Shown: positions 1-12,238, counted from the first letter of the stretch. The stretch is 64,000 nucleotides of DNA from Carya illinoinensis (GCF_018687715.1 NC_056758.1:30484967-30548966); one strand, 5' to 3'. Translations and numbers: made by a program. The notes: generated by a model not told the origin, from the letters alone.

Positions 1-398
1 ATGAAAATACCAAGGCCCGCAAAGTTCACAAAGCATCAAACCTAAACTGCAATAATGGATCCATAAAACTAGACTTCGTATAGTTGGACATATCACTTTG
101 CTCAGTTAGTTAAATAAATCTGGATAGACATGGCTTCTTGGTTAAAAAAACAGCATGTCTTCTCAGTTACTCGAGTGCTCAATCCATCGACAAAAGTACA
201 AAATGCAAACAAGAATAATATCAACAGTTATAATATACAAGAGATTTTTCATTCTGTATCTGAAACAGAAAAGGCATAAAGAAGAATAAAAGAGAATATA
301 AAAAAGAATAAAAGAGAGCTTCTTGAAATAATTAGCATGAGAATGCGTTTGCCAACACTCCCAATTTACAACAACAAAATTAGATAAGAATTACGTAC
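1..398 (-). other. Intron of the Di19-like gene, continuing off the left edge
   Basis: This AT-rich stretch follows the splice donor (GTACGT on the minus strand, 393-398) of the second Di19 exon. I looked for the next expected Di19 exon, which carries the second Cys pair and the His residues of the zinc-binding domain, and did not find it. The remaining exons must lie left of the window. Confidence 0.6.
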
Positions 399-739
399 CC
401 CATAATCTGCTTCTATAGGATGCTCCTCGTCAATATGGCAGCACAACCCAACCAAATCAAAATCCTCCGGACAAAATGGGCACGGATATTCTGCTTTTAA
501 ATCATCGTCCGCTTCAACCTCCTCCCAATCTATACAAAGATCTGCTTCAACACCCAACACAATTAGCCCACCATTTTTTAACACAATCAAAATCCCACAC
601 CAAAAAGAAGAAATAAAAACGGGGGGGAAAAAAAATCAAAGATCGAAACTTTGAAGCTGAACAAGAGTTGAGACTTACTAGTTGATCGGTAGGCCCTTGA
701 AGGAGTAGAAAAACCAAAGCTCCAATCATCATCCTCCAT
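399..739 (-). CDS. Di19 (drought-induced 19) zinc-finger protein, 5' exons only
   Basis: Two exons are visible on the minus strand: 739-679, starting MEDDDWSFGFSTPSR, and 541-399. The intron 678-542 has a GTAAGT donor and a GCAG acceptor. Exon 2 encodes an acidic EEVEADDD linker, then YPCPFCPEDFDLVGLCCHID and EEHPIEA. This is the first half of the Di19 zinc-binding domain (CPFC, then CCHIDEEH). The Di19 family is nuclear and is known for roles in drought, salt and light responses. Only 68 residues lie in the window; a full-length protein is about 200-230, so the second zinc motif and nuclear-localisation region are missing here. The gene diverges from the syntaxin gene to its right. The family call is firm, but the paralogue cannot be assigned. 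Confidence 0.85.
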
Positions 740-1466
740 AGAATTTCACTCTAGAAAAACTTGGAAAAATGTTAAACTCGTGCTTGAATCAGGTGCCAAG
801 AATTGTTGGTTTTGCAGAGAAAATAGAATGGAATACCAAGCTCCACTCACCGCTATTTATCGGGTATTTCTTAAGCAGGTTCGGACCAAGTGAAATACCC
901 AGGAAGATGCCAAAAGGACTTTCGGGATTGTAGGTGTGGCGTTGCTTGGATTGGATTCTTAGCATGCACGAATTCCTATTCACAAAAAGACCTCGGACTC
1001 TCCCTTATTCTCGTAAACTACCCTCAACGACCATAGAACGATGATTCCGGATTAAGACCTCTGGACTTCATTGGCCCCCAAAATGTTTATATTTTAATTT
1101 AACCGTATTACATACTTTGGTTCATGTGATACGTGTCCGAACCGGGGTTATTATCGTCTTATGGTTTTTTGTTGTGTCGGTTTCTGTTTTCTCTTCTGGG
1201 AATTTTCCGGCCCAGTTGAAAACCCAAGCTCGAATTTGGTTTGAGGCCCAAGGCCCACAAGATTAGGAGCCCAGTTGTTTATGCCAACTCGCAAAGCAGA
1301 GCGCAAGTGCTTTGGTTCCGAAATAAAAAAAAATTCTATTTATCATCCAATTCCTAGAGATTACTTCCTTAGCCCCAACCCTCAATTGCTAAATCCAGAA
1401 GATTGAGTGTTTGAATTCCAATTCCTAGTTTCTGTTTTCAATTTTGGATTCCGTATTTGTTTTTCA
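740..1466. promoter_or_regulatory. Divergent promoter region between Di19 and SYP4 genes
   Basis: About 730 bp separate the two start codons. Three GGCCCA motifs lie at 1209-1214, 1245-1250 and 1252-1257. These are site-II-type elements known from promoters of housekeeping and ribosomal genes, and they sit about 210-260 bp upstream of the syntaxin ATG. No clear TATA box is visible on the syntaxin side. The arrangement suggests a short shared bidirectional promoter; this is inference from spacing and motifs. Confidence 0.5.
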
Positions 1467-2528
1467 ATGGCGACGAGGAATCGTACCGTGATTTACAGAA
1501 AGCACAGAGACGCCGTGAAGAGCGTGCGAGCTCCGTTGTCTTCTTCGGCGTCCGGTTCGGGCGGTCCAGTTATCGAAATGGCTTCCCTTCTTAATTCTAA
1601 TCGGTCTTCTTACGCTCCTCTTAGTACTGAAGATCCCGGTCCTTCAAGGTATGCCTCTCTTTACGTATTCTTCTTCTTTTGAACCTTTTGTTTTGGTTTC
1701 GTTTTTCATTTTCTTTATCTTCTCTGTCTGGTGGGAATGAACAGGATAGAAAAGTCGACTCTGTGTTTCTGATTGATTCTGTTGGTGTTTGAACGAAGAT
1801 CAACTTGACTATATTCCACCAAAAAATACCTATAAAAAAAAAATTCCACCAAAAAATAATATTCTTTTTTATGATCTGTAGTGAAAATAACGCTGGATAG
1901 TTGTCTTAGTGTCAGTGAAGTGGATGTTCAGCTTGCCCTAGAGATATATGAGTGGCGGGGTGGTGTCCTTTATGTTCATTCTAATGAGTGCTCGACGGCT
2001 CTTGTTTGCAAGAAGTTTGAGGAGCTGCACAAATACTGAATTCTGGTTGGCTAAAACTTAGCGATATTCTGTGTTTTACTGTATTTTAATAAAGTATTCA
2101 TGCCCTATGCATGTAAAGTTCATCCAAGTTGGAAAAGTTTAGAGTATAGCATATAACGGCGTAAATTATGACATATATTTTTCTTTTTTCGTAAGTAATA
2201 AGATCTTTCATTGATATAAAGATAGGCATAGCCCAAGTACACTAGAGGTATACAAAGGCGTACACCATTTAAGAACTAGAAACAGATCATAACCATTTGA
2301 TGGAGGTTAAGTACCTTTCACTACGTAATTTTAAGAAAACAAAACAAGTTATTTTGGTTGAATGGTGGCTCCTTCTGGTCTGGAATTTGGAAAGGCATTG
2401 GCTGGAACGGTTGAGTTAAGGGAGAGTGGTGGGAGCTCCTAGAGTGTCTACCTCATCCACTCAAGGACTCTTATGCTTGCATGCTCAACGTCTGGTTTCC
2501 TAGTCTTTTTCATATTGTATGGTTTGTT

Positions 2529-2562
<34 letters not shown>

Positions 2563-5226
2563 ACATCTTCCTTTGTTCTTTTAGTTTCTGGATGTGTAAC
2601 GGTATAGATTTGTGCATGTTATCTTATGGCCTCCCCATTCCCCTTTTGACTATTTGAGGTGCCTTCAACATGTTAGTCCATATGACATGAATCTGACTTG
2701 GACATTTTTCCTTGGAAAAGCCATATTCAAGTTCATAACACTCGAGTGTATGTTTTGAAAATTTGTAAATATTCCTGATTGTCAAACTCGTATCCTTGGT
2801 GCAGTAGGGATGCATTTACTGTGGGTCTACCGCCAGCTTGGGTGGATGATTCTGAAGAAGTGGCTGCAAATATACAACGTGCCCGGGTCAAAATGGCTGA
2901 GTTAACCAAGGCTCATGCCAAGGCTTTAATGCCCTCATTTGGAGATGGAAAAGAAGATCAACGTTTGATTGAGGCTCTTACTCTAGAGATTACAGACATA
3001 TTGAGGAGGTCTGGAAAGAGATTGCAGAAACTTTCTTCCAGTGGGTCTGCTGAGGACTCAAATGTTAGGAAAAATGTACAGGTTGGTTTTTGATGGCCAG
3101 GGTCTCTCCCCTGAGAAAAAGTTCATATATTTTTTTCCTGTAACTTTGATTCCATGTTGTTTAAGATGTACTCTCTCTTTGGTTTCTGTTATTTCTTTAG
3201 TAAAATGTTGCTGGAATTATGTTTATTTGAAGTAAAAGTGTTTTTTATAGGTTTTTGATTGGTAAAAGTTGCTGCAAAAGTTAAGTAATATGTAACATTA
3301 ATGGAACAGATTAATTTGATTTTTTCCAGTTATGATATTTAAAAAAATACTTTTTCATATGAGGGAATCATGTTTTGCTGCTGCAGTGTAATGCATTTGG
3401 TGTTGTGGTTTAATTCAAAACTTGTTTTTATTTTCAATCATTCACTTCAACGTGAACACATTTTTAACTGAGATTGTTCTCCTTATTTGGTTCCATTGTC
3501 TCCAATATGTATGCAATTTTTTAATCGCCCTATGTCTTAAGTATAAATCTCATATGGTCAAGTTGCCTATCCTTTTGCTAGTTTCAATAAAAATTTTACT
3601 CGGTTTCTTGGTGATATTTGGTGGTTTTTTCCCAATTGATTGACTCCTGAATATTCTTCTGACAGCGTTCTCTTGCAACAGACCTTCAGAACCTTTCCAT
3701 GGACCTGCGAAGAAAACAGTCAACATATTTGAAACGTTTGCAGAAGCAGAAAGAGGTCTGTGTATTACAAACATGTTGTTTGTAAATCAAATATTTACCT
3801 TGCATGACAAATTTTAATCAACCTATTGAAAAATGTTCACTATGCTTAACAATCCTTGGCTGCTTGCTTGGAATTCATCCAAATTCTCTTCTTTTTTTGA
3901 GGCTGTGTGCTGTTGCTTGGTCTTTTGTGTAAACTTTATCTCTAGTTTTCAATTGACTATTTGATGCACAAAGTAGCACCAGAATTTGTTGCTGATTTTT
4001 CCTGTGTACTTGGGGTAGCACCCTCGTAGGTTCCCATCATTTTTTTTATTTATAAAAAGTTAAAAAATAAAAAGCAAAATGATTGCTCATGTTATTCTCT
4101 GGTAATTTTTATATTAGTTTTATACTTGGCTATTCATATTTGTGTTGCAGGGACCTGAGGGGGTTGATTTGGAAATGAACTTCAGTGGAAATAAATCCAG
4201 ATTAGAAGACGACGAATTTGATGACATGGTATGTTGTTTCCCCTTTATCTAACTTTCTGTAGGATCTACTCTGATGGGAAATTTCTCCCTCTGAAATGAA
4301 TCTTTTTAACATCCTTCCCTTCAAGATTAATTTCAATAGCATGGGTGTTTTTTTCTTCTTTTCTTCAACCCTTTTGAGTGGAAAATCCCTCTTTAGAATG
4401 AATCTGATGTTATGATAGAAAATTCTCTCAACACTTTTTGGTCATAGTTGAATTAAGTTGGGTCTGTTTGTAACCTGGTTTATGGTATGATGTGACTGAA
4501 TCTGTTACTTGTTCCTGAGATTTACCCCTCTCTTATTTTCCTTTTACTATCGTTTGGGTGGATTAGGGTGGGGTTTAGATTAAACCAGTTTGTTTCTCTT
4601 TGATATTATGGTTGATTTTTCATGAATCCAGAGTTTGAATGAGCACCAAATGCATAAGCTGAAAAAGAGTGAGCAATTCACAGTCGAAAGAGAAAGAGAG
4701 ATCAACCAGGTAAGTGAATGTGTGAATTTCCTTAAGGAAAACCTTCTTGTTCCTTTTGAAATTAAAAAGCTGTTCATTTATAGGTTATGCAATCAGTGAA
4801 CGAGCTTGCTCAAATCATGAAGGACCTTTCAGTTCTTGTGATAGATCAGGTCAAAGCCACATCCCTTTTATTATATCATGGACAAACTTGGCAAAACAGG
4901 ATGACTAATGAAGTCCATATCCTCTAGCAGGGCACAATTGTTGATCGGATAGACTACAATATTCAGACTGTTGCTGTATCGGTTGAGGAGGGTCTCAAAC
5001 AGCTCCAGAAGGTTCCTCTCTCTCTCTCATAGAACATGGTTACTCGCTATTGACCTTACTTATCATTTTAGGAGTATATCTATTTAGAATGGTCATGTTG
5101 GGTATTTTGGAATTTCAGGCAGAAAGAACGCAGAAGAAAGGTGGAATGGTGAGATGTGCAACGGTGCTTGTTATCATGTGCTTTGTCTTGCTAGTCCTCC
5201 TCATACTCAAGGAAATACTCTTGTGA
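1467..5226 (+). CDS. SYP4: Syntaxin of the SYP4 group (SYP41/42/43-like trans-Golgi Qa-SNARE), 8 exons
   Basis: Exons are 1467-1648, 2805-3081, 3666-3755, 4151-4228, 4632-4709, 4784-4849, 4931-5011 and 5119-5226. All introns are GT-AG and the reading frame is continuous, giving 319 aa. The protein starts MATRNRTVIYRKHRDAVKSV, typical of plant SYP41/42/43. Exons 2-3 encode the Habc region (AELTKAHAKALMPSFGDGKE). Exons 5-7 encode the SNARE helix, with the central glutamine at the end of exon 6 (VIDQ, residue 257). Exon 8 encodes the C-terminal membrane anchor (about 297-314) and a short KEILL tail. The family mediates vesicle fusion at the trans-Golgi network and early endosome. The acceptor of intron 1 is a tandem CAGTAG. 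Length and exon structure fit an intact gene; which of SYP41/42/43 is unresolved. Confidence 0.95.
2165..2270 (-). mobile_element. Fragment resembling a LINE 3' tail inside syntaxin intron 1
   Basis: Read on the minus strand, this stretch has GTGTACTTGGGCTATGCC, then an AT-rich segment, then a run ending in A-rich sequence. This matches, from memory, the 3' ends of common woody-plant LINE elements. It is too short to show coding sequence. It lies in an intron and should be spliced out. Confidence 0.4.
2532..2559. repeat. (CT)n microsatellite in syntaxin intron 1
   Basis: A run of about 13 CT units lies inside intron 1, about 250 bp upstream of the exon 2 acceptor. Confidence 0.9.
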
Positions 5227-5250
5227 TGATGATGATGATGATGATGATCT
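5224..5250. repeat. (TGA)n repeat starting at the syntaxin stop codon
   Basis: The stop codon TGA is itself the first unit of about eight consecutive TGA/ATG triplets that run into the 3' UTR. Confidence 0.9.
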
Positions 5251-6474
5251 CTCCCGCCACATACAATGTTCTGTCACGTGTTGATAAGAGGGGGAAAAGA
5301 CATGTAAACTGATTGCGAAGCTTGTGAAACAGCCAGAGTTACCTATCCTGAATCTCTTTGATTGTGAGAGAGAAATTCGAACAGATCGGAGCTTACTAAC
5401 TTGTACACTGAGAAGTGGGTTGTGAGAGGGAGCTGAATTACACTTTCCAGAAGGCCTCTGGAATACAAATGTCGGGTGTAAAACTCCCCTCGTGAGGACA
5501 TCTCTGTGCCAAATTCTTGATGCAAAGATTTCAAATGAATGAAAAGGCGAAAAAGCATATTCAAATTGCCTTCGGAAACAGATGCAACTCGGAAATCTTT
5601 ACTTTAATTGATATGATTGATTGATTGGTCGCTGCTTTCTTTCGGAAACAGAGGCACGCTACGCATAGACAACTTCCAACTCGTATACCATTCACATTGG
5701 ATTTCCTGTAAGTTTCTCTAATATTGGTTAAAAAACATACTTTTTAAATATTACTCATTTTTTAAAAATCTCGCTCATTGCTATAATTTATCTATTTTAT
5801 TAAAATAATATTTCTCTATTACAATTATTTTCTTTAATTTCTATTTACATACTTAATTATAGTTATCTTTTTCCTTCTGTTTTCAACTATCACCTTCTAC
5901 CTAATTTTATAAATACAAATAAGATTTTTTTTTTCTGGGTACAATTATAGTTTTTTATTATTACGGTATTAAAAATAATAACTTTTTTAAATATGTGCAT
6001 TTTCTAATATGATGGTATTTGTAATAGATAAATAAAAATGAAGATTATAGTTTTGTCTAAGATGTAACGATAATATTTTTTATCTTTTGTTTGACGGTAA
6101 CATGTTGATTCACATATAACAGTAATATTTTTTATCTTTTGTGTAATGATAACACATCTTTTCTGAGTTGCAATGATAATAATTTTTATCCTTTGTCCAA
6201 TAGTAACACTTCTTGTCCACGTAAACAGTAATATTTTTAGTTATTCGTCTAATGGTAATATTTTTTGTCTCATATTTAACGGTAATAATTTTGAACTTTT
6301 TCCTATCTATCATATTTTTCAAATGGTAAAATTTTTGTATATAAATAAGAGGACTTTTGGTTTCATTCCCATCTTCAACAACCTAAATCTCATTTCATAT
6401 AAAGAGAAATTTCATTTTGGTCTTATTTTCCATTGCATCTTAAATAACTCTTTTTTTTTTTTTTTTTTGGTAAA

Positions 6475-7682
6475 TTGCTGCTTAACTTATCATCTCAAGA
6501 TGAGTTGAAGATTATTCTTAATAATGATGACAGATCAATATCGACTCATCGTCGCAATTACCAACGTCATAGGTATATTCAACCCGATTATATTCCAGGC
6601 ACGAAGAGCTATTTCACGACTATTTTACAGAAGAACCAGTATATCATTGGAATCTATTTCAAATGAGAATTTGTATGAGTCGTCCTTTGTTTCTTTGTAT
6701 TCGACATGATATAGGTTTACGAGCCCCACTTCTTCTAAAAAAGAAATAATGTTGGAAGAGTTGGTCTATCTTTCTTGTAAATGATAACCGTTGTACTTAG
6801 AATGTATGCATATGGAGTAACTGTTGATTTTATGGATGAATACATATGGATTAGAGAAAGTACCACAATGGAGAGTCTTAAAAAATTTGTAACTACAATC
6901 GTAAATATTTTTTCTAATGAATATTTGTGATCCCCTAATTTCACTGATATTGCTCAATTGCTTCTTGTTGTTAAATAATGTGGATTCTCAAAAATGTTAG
7001 GAAGCATTGATTGCATGTATTGAAAGTAAAAAAATTGTCCCGATGTTTGAAAATGTATGTACTTCAGTCACTGTTGTGAACCAACTTTATATTAGAAATG
7101 GTTGCTTCATATAATCTTTGGATATAGAATGTATTTTTTATATTACCCAATTCGTATAACGATATTAATGTACTCGAAGAATATTTCCTTTTAACTGAAC
7201 TTGTCCAAAGGCGTGCTCTTCCAGTAAATTACTCAATCAATGATAATGATTACATTATTAGATACTACATTGTCGATGGTATTTATCCAAAGTGGTCAAT
7301 ATTTGTGAAGACTATTCCATCTCCACAAATAAAGAAATATTTTTCAACAGCACATGAATCAACAAGAAAGGATGTAGACTATGCATTTGGGGATCCTTGA
7401 ACAATGTTTCGTAATCATTCATGGACTTACTCGAATGTTCAAGTTTAGGAATCTAACAAATATAATGAAAATATGTGTTGTTCTATATAGCATAATCATT
7501 GAAAACGAATATGATGATAATCAAGGTCACGAGTTCGAGTATGATCAAGTTGATGATGATCTTCCTAAATTGTCATGCAATCCTACAACTGAACTTATGG
7601 AGTTCATTCACCGTCATTATGAAATTAGAAACACTTCGGCATATAATTAGCTCTAATCAGACCTAATTAAGCATCAATAGAA
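6475..7682 (+). pseudogene. PIF/Harbinger transposase (DDE endonuclease) remnant
   Basis: Conceptual translation across several frames follows the plant Harbinger transposase. In order it shows STHRRNYQRHRYIQ, then FQMRICMSRPLFL, MYAYGVTVDFMDEYIWI, REST, MLGSIDCMY, a DINVL-like segment, PVNYSIN, DGIYPKWSIFVKTIPSPQ, ESTRKDVDYAFG, and finally NPTTELMEFI near 7590. The GSIDCMYxKxKNCP and DGIYPKW blocks are hallmark catalytic-domain blocks. Numerous in-frame stops and frameshifts break the frame, so no functional protein is expected. Confidence 0.8.
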
Positions 7683-8079
7683 ATTATATTCCCAAAAGTA
7701 AAATAGACGCAATCCACTATAATTTATTATGTTATTAGTAGTGACTAGATATACTTGCTTGTTCAAACTTCCATTCCTTAAAAAATGTTCTCTTGAAGAA
7801 CATGCCAAGTAAAGCTTTAATATGTTCATTATATGTAATATTTTAAGCAGTTCTAATGTTTTGCTTATCATCTTCTATATATGTACAAAATCATTGTAAA
7901 GAACTTTAAACTTTCAGAATAAATACTAACAAAGTTACAATGTATAACATACAAACATCCAAGTTATTTAACAATAACAGCTAACCAATGATGCAAACTC
8001 AATGATTAATGCTGTCAAAATATACAAATTGGAGAATGCATCAATAACAAATAAATTATATAAAAAAAAGTACGTCATT

Positions 8080-9216
8080 GATTCTCAGCAATGTGTCTTG
8101 CCATGATTTCTCTTTGACGTTGTTGGAAATATGCACGTTATAGTCCAAGCAAGATAGTCAGATCAATTAGCATGATTCGCTCCTTTCTCTCCAATTGCTC
8201 TCTCATCCGCTTGTAATCGGGCGAATTCCAACCTCTTGGACTTCAACCTCAGTCATTCGTCCTCTTGCCTTATTTTATGTCTCTCCCTTTCTTGATCATA
8301 TTGCATCTTCTTGGTCTTGAAATGAATTTTTTTTTTCTACTAAGTGCATGACTCCTCGATAAGAGTATATTTCATCTTACTCTATTGAACAATGTCCTCT
8401 GCTGGCATGCCTTGGGCTTTACATTTTGCTTTCTTAGCTTTCCTTTCCATTGGCCTCTCCAATTCAACGACATCATTTTTTAGAACATTCTCCACCTCAA
8501 CATCATTTATTGAATCTACAAATGAAGTTGAGGTACGAGTTAGGGTCAGGGACATCGTCAACCTTCGCCTTTGGACCTTCCTTTGTGCAATGCTGAATCC
8601 ATTTGGGTTGGTCCTTCAACAGGTACCAACAACACTTGAACTAAAAGGAGGTATTCTCCAGTGATTGGTACAGATCTTTGTTTTCTCAAACTTGCAATTA
8701 AAGAGCAAAACATAAAATAATTACCAAACAGAAATTGTATAAAAATAGATGATGTAAAAAGCTATTAGTATGGATAGTTATACATTGTCTTGCTCGGTCA
8801 TGCCACTTTGATTTAACCCTTCGACTTGGGCCAATTTTGCACAAAATTTTTTGATCACCTTTTGAATGTCTGACCACTAATGTATTAAGGAGCCAACGCT
8901 CCGTTCAGTTGTACTTTGTTTATATTCACTAAGGTATTGACTAATTTTATCCTAAAGTTGGGCATGGTTTTGGTTCGTTCCATGGATGGCATCTACGTTG
9001 GTATTCAACCATACCGAGACAAATAACTTGTCTTTTTTTTGGGTGAAATTTGCACTCCTGACTGATTTTTTTATGGAGAAAAGCTCTATTTGGGGTGGGG
9101 GTAGAGACTTCAACCGTCACAGAAGATTGTTGAGTTTGACTAACATAACAGTGGTCAGCGTAGGACCTGCTGAGGAGGGTCATGAAGTACATATATCTAG
9201 AATTCATTTCTAACAA
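8080..9216 (-). pseudogene. Harbinger-associated Myb-like DNA-binding protein remnant
   Basis: On the minus strand, fragments in several frames match the second protein of plant Harbinger elements. They include CHPWNEPKPCPTLG-like sequence, CCWYLLKDQPKW, RPMERKAKKAKCKAQGMPAE, then a charged coiled-coil tail ending around 8100 with QRQREIMAR-like sequence. Stops and frame changes are frequent. The gene converges on the transposase remnant. In this family the second protein helps move the transposase to the nucleus and bind the element ends. Confidence 0.7.
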
Positions 9217-10397
9217 ATTTTAGACACACAACAGTTGGTAGACATTTTATAAACTAAAGAATAATATAAATGTGATTCTGTTAACCGGCCCAGGAAATAA
9301 ATGGTAACATATTGGAAGTGGCAACATCCTCAATTGGCTGCAACAATCAATTTCCAATAGTGATTGGCCATCTGGGTTACCCTGCCCTGAAATATGTGCT
9401 AAATTTTTTGTATCCCCACTCAACTTTGTCATCAGCATTACCAAGGGGGATAGACAAGGAAAATGAACTTAAAGAAAAAACTAATCCAACAAAGAAAACA
9501 AAACTAAATCACAACAGAATACAAAGAAGTACCAAAATAATGATACAAACAATACTGAGCAGCATGCCAAAATCAAACCAGAACTGCCAAAATAAAAAAC
9601 TTTTAGGTATATGTCCATGAAAGATGTTTAGTATAGATATATCACATCAAAATAGGTGAAATAAGAAACTAATCCAAGCTCCAAACATCAATGAACATGC
9701 ATGCATGCTAAATGAATAATAGACCATGTTAAAACAAAATTACAGACATTTTTAATACATCACATTAAAACAAAATACTAATAAATAAAAAAATAGCACA
9801 CATGTTAAATGAATAAGAGTAACATCATCTGCTTTCCTAAAAAATACCATAATTTAAATTTACAGCATTTAACCTCAAATATTATCCAAGTATTTAAATT
9901 TTTTTCCATGAGACTCAGAATAGTTTTTTTTATTTACAGCCTGAGTAAGACATGAGCCCAAACTTGAATGGCCACAAAACCTTCAAACCCAGTTGCCTTT
10001 GTGAAAACTACCACAATAAAAAGGTGGCCATGAGGTTAGGATTACATATCGATCGAGCCCCATTGACAGCACTAGTGATTTTACACATCGAATAATAATT
10101 AGAACTATCATCACGACTTTATACTAGACATGCAGCCCCAACGAAAGCCCTAAATCAATGCCAAAAGCTGCAAAGGATAAAGGTAGAACTAAACATAAAG
10201 GAGAGAAGCAATAAACAACAATAACTAGGTAAATAAACAACACAATTCAGGTTTAGAATAGACCACAAATGACATTTGTAAACAACAAAATATCCAAGCT
10301 CAAAATATTGTCCAAAAATCACATGAACACATTTTTCAATATTCAAAATATCATAGTAATAGATTCCTCAAATGACAAGTTACAAAAACAGCTATCT

Positions 10398-11050
10398 TTC
10401 CATCACAGAATCAACACATAAGTGGCTAAAATCATAGTATAGTTTTCAATATCTTTGGTTCAAATCCAACTCAAACAATATAGAATAACAGTGGGTAAAA
10501 TCACAGATAACTTAGAACAACAGAATCACCAAAATTGAATAAAACTACATTCAATTATGGAGGCACATCAATAGACTTCCATCCCTCACAGAATCAACAT
10601 AGTTGGGGGCTCAATTCACAGCATAGGTTTGAATGACAATGGCTCAAATCCAATCCAACCAACAAAGAATGATAGTGGATAAAATCACATAACCACAAAA
10701 ATTGAATAAAATTATATTCAATTACAGAGGTACAACAATAGACTTCTATCCCTCACAGAATCAACAAAGCTGGGGGCTTAATTCACAGCATAGGTTTGAA
10801 TGACAATAGCTCAAATTCAATCCAAACGACAAAGCATGATAGTGGCTAAAGTCACAGGTAACTTAGAACAACAAAATGAACAAAATTGAATAAAAGTACA
10901 TTTAATTACAAAGGCACAATAATAGACTTTCATCCCTCACAGAATAAACACTAGTGAGGGCTCAATTCACAGCAGACGTTTGAATCATAGTGGCTCAACT
11001 CCAATCCAATCAACATAGAATGACAGTGGCTAAAATCACAAAGAACAACA
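10398..11050. repeat. ~170 bp tandem repeat, about 3.7 degenerate copies
   Basis: Successive units begin near 10398 (partial), 10558, 10725 and 10905. Each contains a block like CATCCCTCACAGAATCAAC, then GGGGGCTCAATTCACAGCA, GTTTGAATGACAATGGCTC, then a block ending near AATTGAATAAAA. Copies diverge by substitutions and small gaps. They lie in the right arm of the Harbinger-type element. Confidence 0.8.
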
Positions 11051-11734
11051 AGTGCACAAAAATTACAATAGCAACCAAAGCACAACAACTTTCAGAAAAT
11101 CTCAAAGCCACATCTCAGAATCAAAGAAAATATACAAAGTATAAATCAAAGAAGCTCACCAAATGGATTTGCCCCACATTTTTATTTTCCTAATCTGTAA
11201 CAAAATCTTAGTTGGTGAAACCCTAGAAAAGCTCACAAATAGAGAGATGCGAGATACCAAATCCAACCGTCAGTCCAAGGCTAGAGTTTTTCGATTTTCA
11301 TCTCACAAAGATTCAATGTATACATTATGCAACGTAGAGATTCGAAACTGAAATTTATCTCAAATGAAAGCCATGGCAGAAACTGAAAGAACTTGAGAGT
11401 GTTTTATTCCATTTGTGCAAGAGAGAAGGTCAGAAACTTACATATAGAAGCCGATTGGAGTGCTTATTGTCGATTGTGGAAAACGGACGAAGAGAGGGCC
11501 TATACAAACAACAACGTCAATTGTGAGTTTCACGCGGGACCAATAGTTAGAAAGATTAAATGAAGAAGTTGGGGATGTATCGTGGTTCTTGATAGTTGGG
11601 GAACCACTATACCAACTCAAAATCTAATTTAGGGATCTGGATGGGAGGGGGAATTTCAGTTTCCCCCAAATTTTTTCTCTAAAATTTAGAGAACATGGAC
11701 ATTTAGGAAGCAGATGAGTGTGCTCTTACTAACT

Positions 11735-12203
11735 TAAATTGACAACTTTCGAACTATTTCCCAACATAATTGTTATTTTTTATTCCTGATTTTGCTATGT
11801 CCAATCGCATAAAATTTAAAATATATACATATATAAATAGCATTACTGATTTTCCTGCATTTAAAATCTCATAAAAATTTCTCCAAAGATTTTGAGTTAT
11901 GATAATAATATTAATACTTGTTTGCCATTACATTCCTTTTGGACTTGCATGCCTTGCGACGTTATGTTTTCGTTAGGTTGTAAAAAGAGTTGTTATGGTT
12001 CATGGCAGAATAAAAATAGGGCTAAATCTATTGTCCTTCCACAAATTATCACCCCATTTTTTATCACTTCCTCCTAGGTTATTTTAGGGGAATATAAATA
12101 AAAAGATGGTTTTGACCCCACCGTGCCCAGTGGACAGAGATTCCTTCAATGTTTTTTTCCCACAATTTATACGTAGAAAAAAAAGACTCGCAAAATACTA
12201 ATC
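11735..12203. other. Intergenic, no feature seen
   Basis: AT-rich sequence between the Harbinger-type element and the 3' side of the PPR gene. I see no coding similarity. Confidence 0.5.
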
Positions 12204-12238
12204 AAAGAAACTTCCTATTAGATGTAGGAAGTTTCTTT
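12204..12238. repeat. Perfect 14 bp inverted repeat with 7 nt loop, downstream of the PPR gene
   Basis: The arms AAAGAAACTTCCTA (12204-12217) and TAGGAAGTTTCTTT (12225-12238) are exact reverse complements around TTAGATG. It lies about 214 bp after the PPR stop codon in the direction of transcription, so it may fall in the 3' UTR or termination zone. Confidence 0.75.

Larger units (their letters stand above)
5689..11731. mobile_element. Decayed PIF/Harbinger-type DNA transposon
   Basis: The interval holds a transposase remnant on the plus strand (6475-7682) and a Myb-like second-ORF remnant on the minus strand (8080-9216). This is the two-gene, convergent layout known for plant PIF/Harbinger elements. 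Candidate ends are a sequence beginning CATTCACATTGGATTTCC near 5689 and an inverted partner near 11731 beginning, on the minus strand, CACACTCATCTGCTTCC. Both are followed by TTCTCTAA. The match is imperfect and the 3 bp target duplication is not clear, so the ends are approximate. The element sits directly after the syntaxin 3' flank. Many stops and frameshifts show it is dead. Confidence 0.6.
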
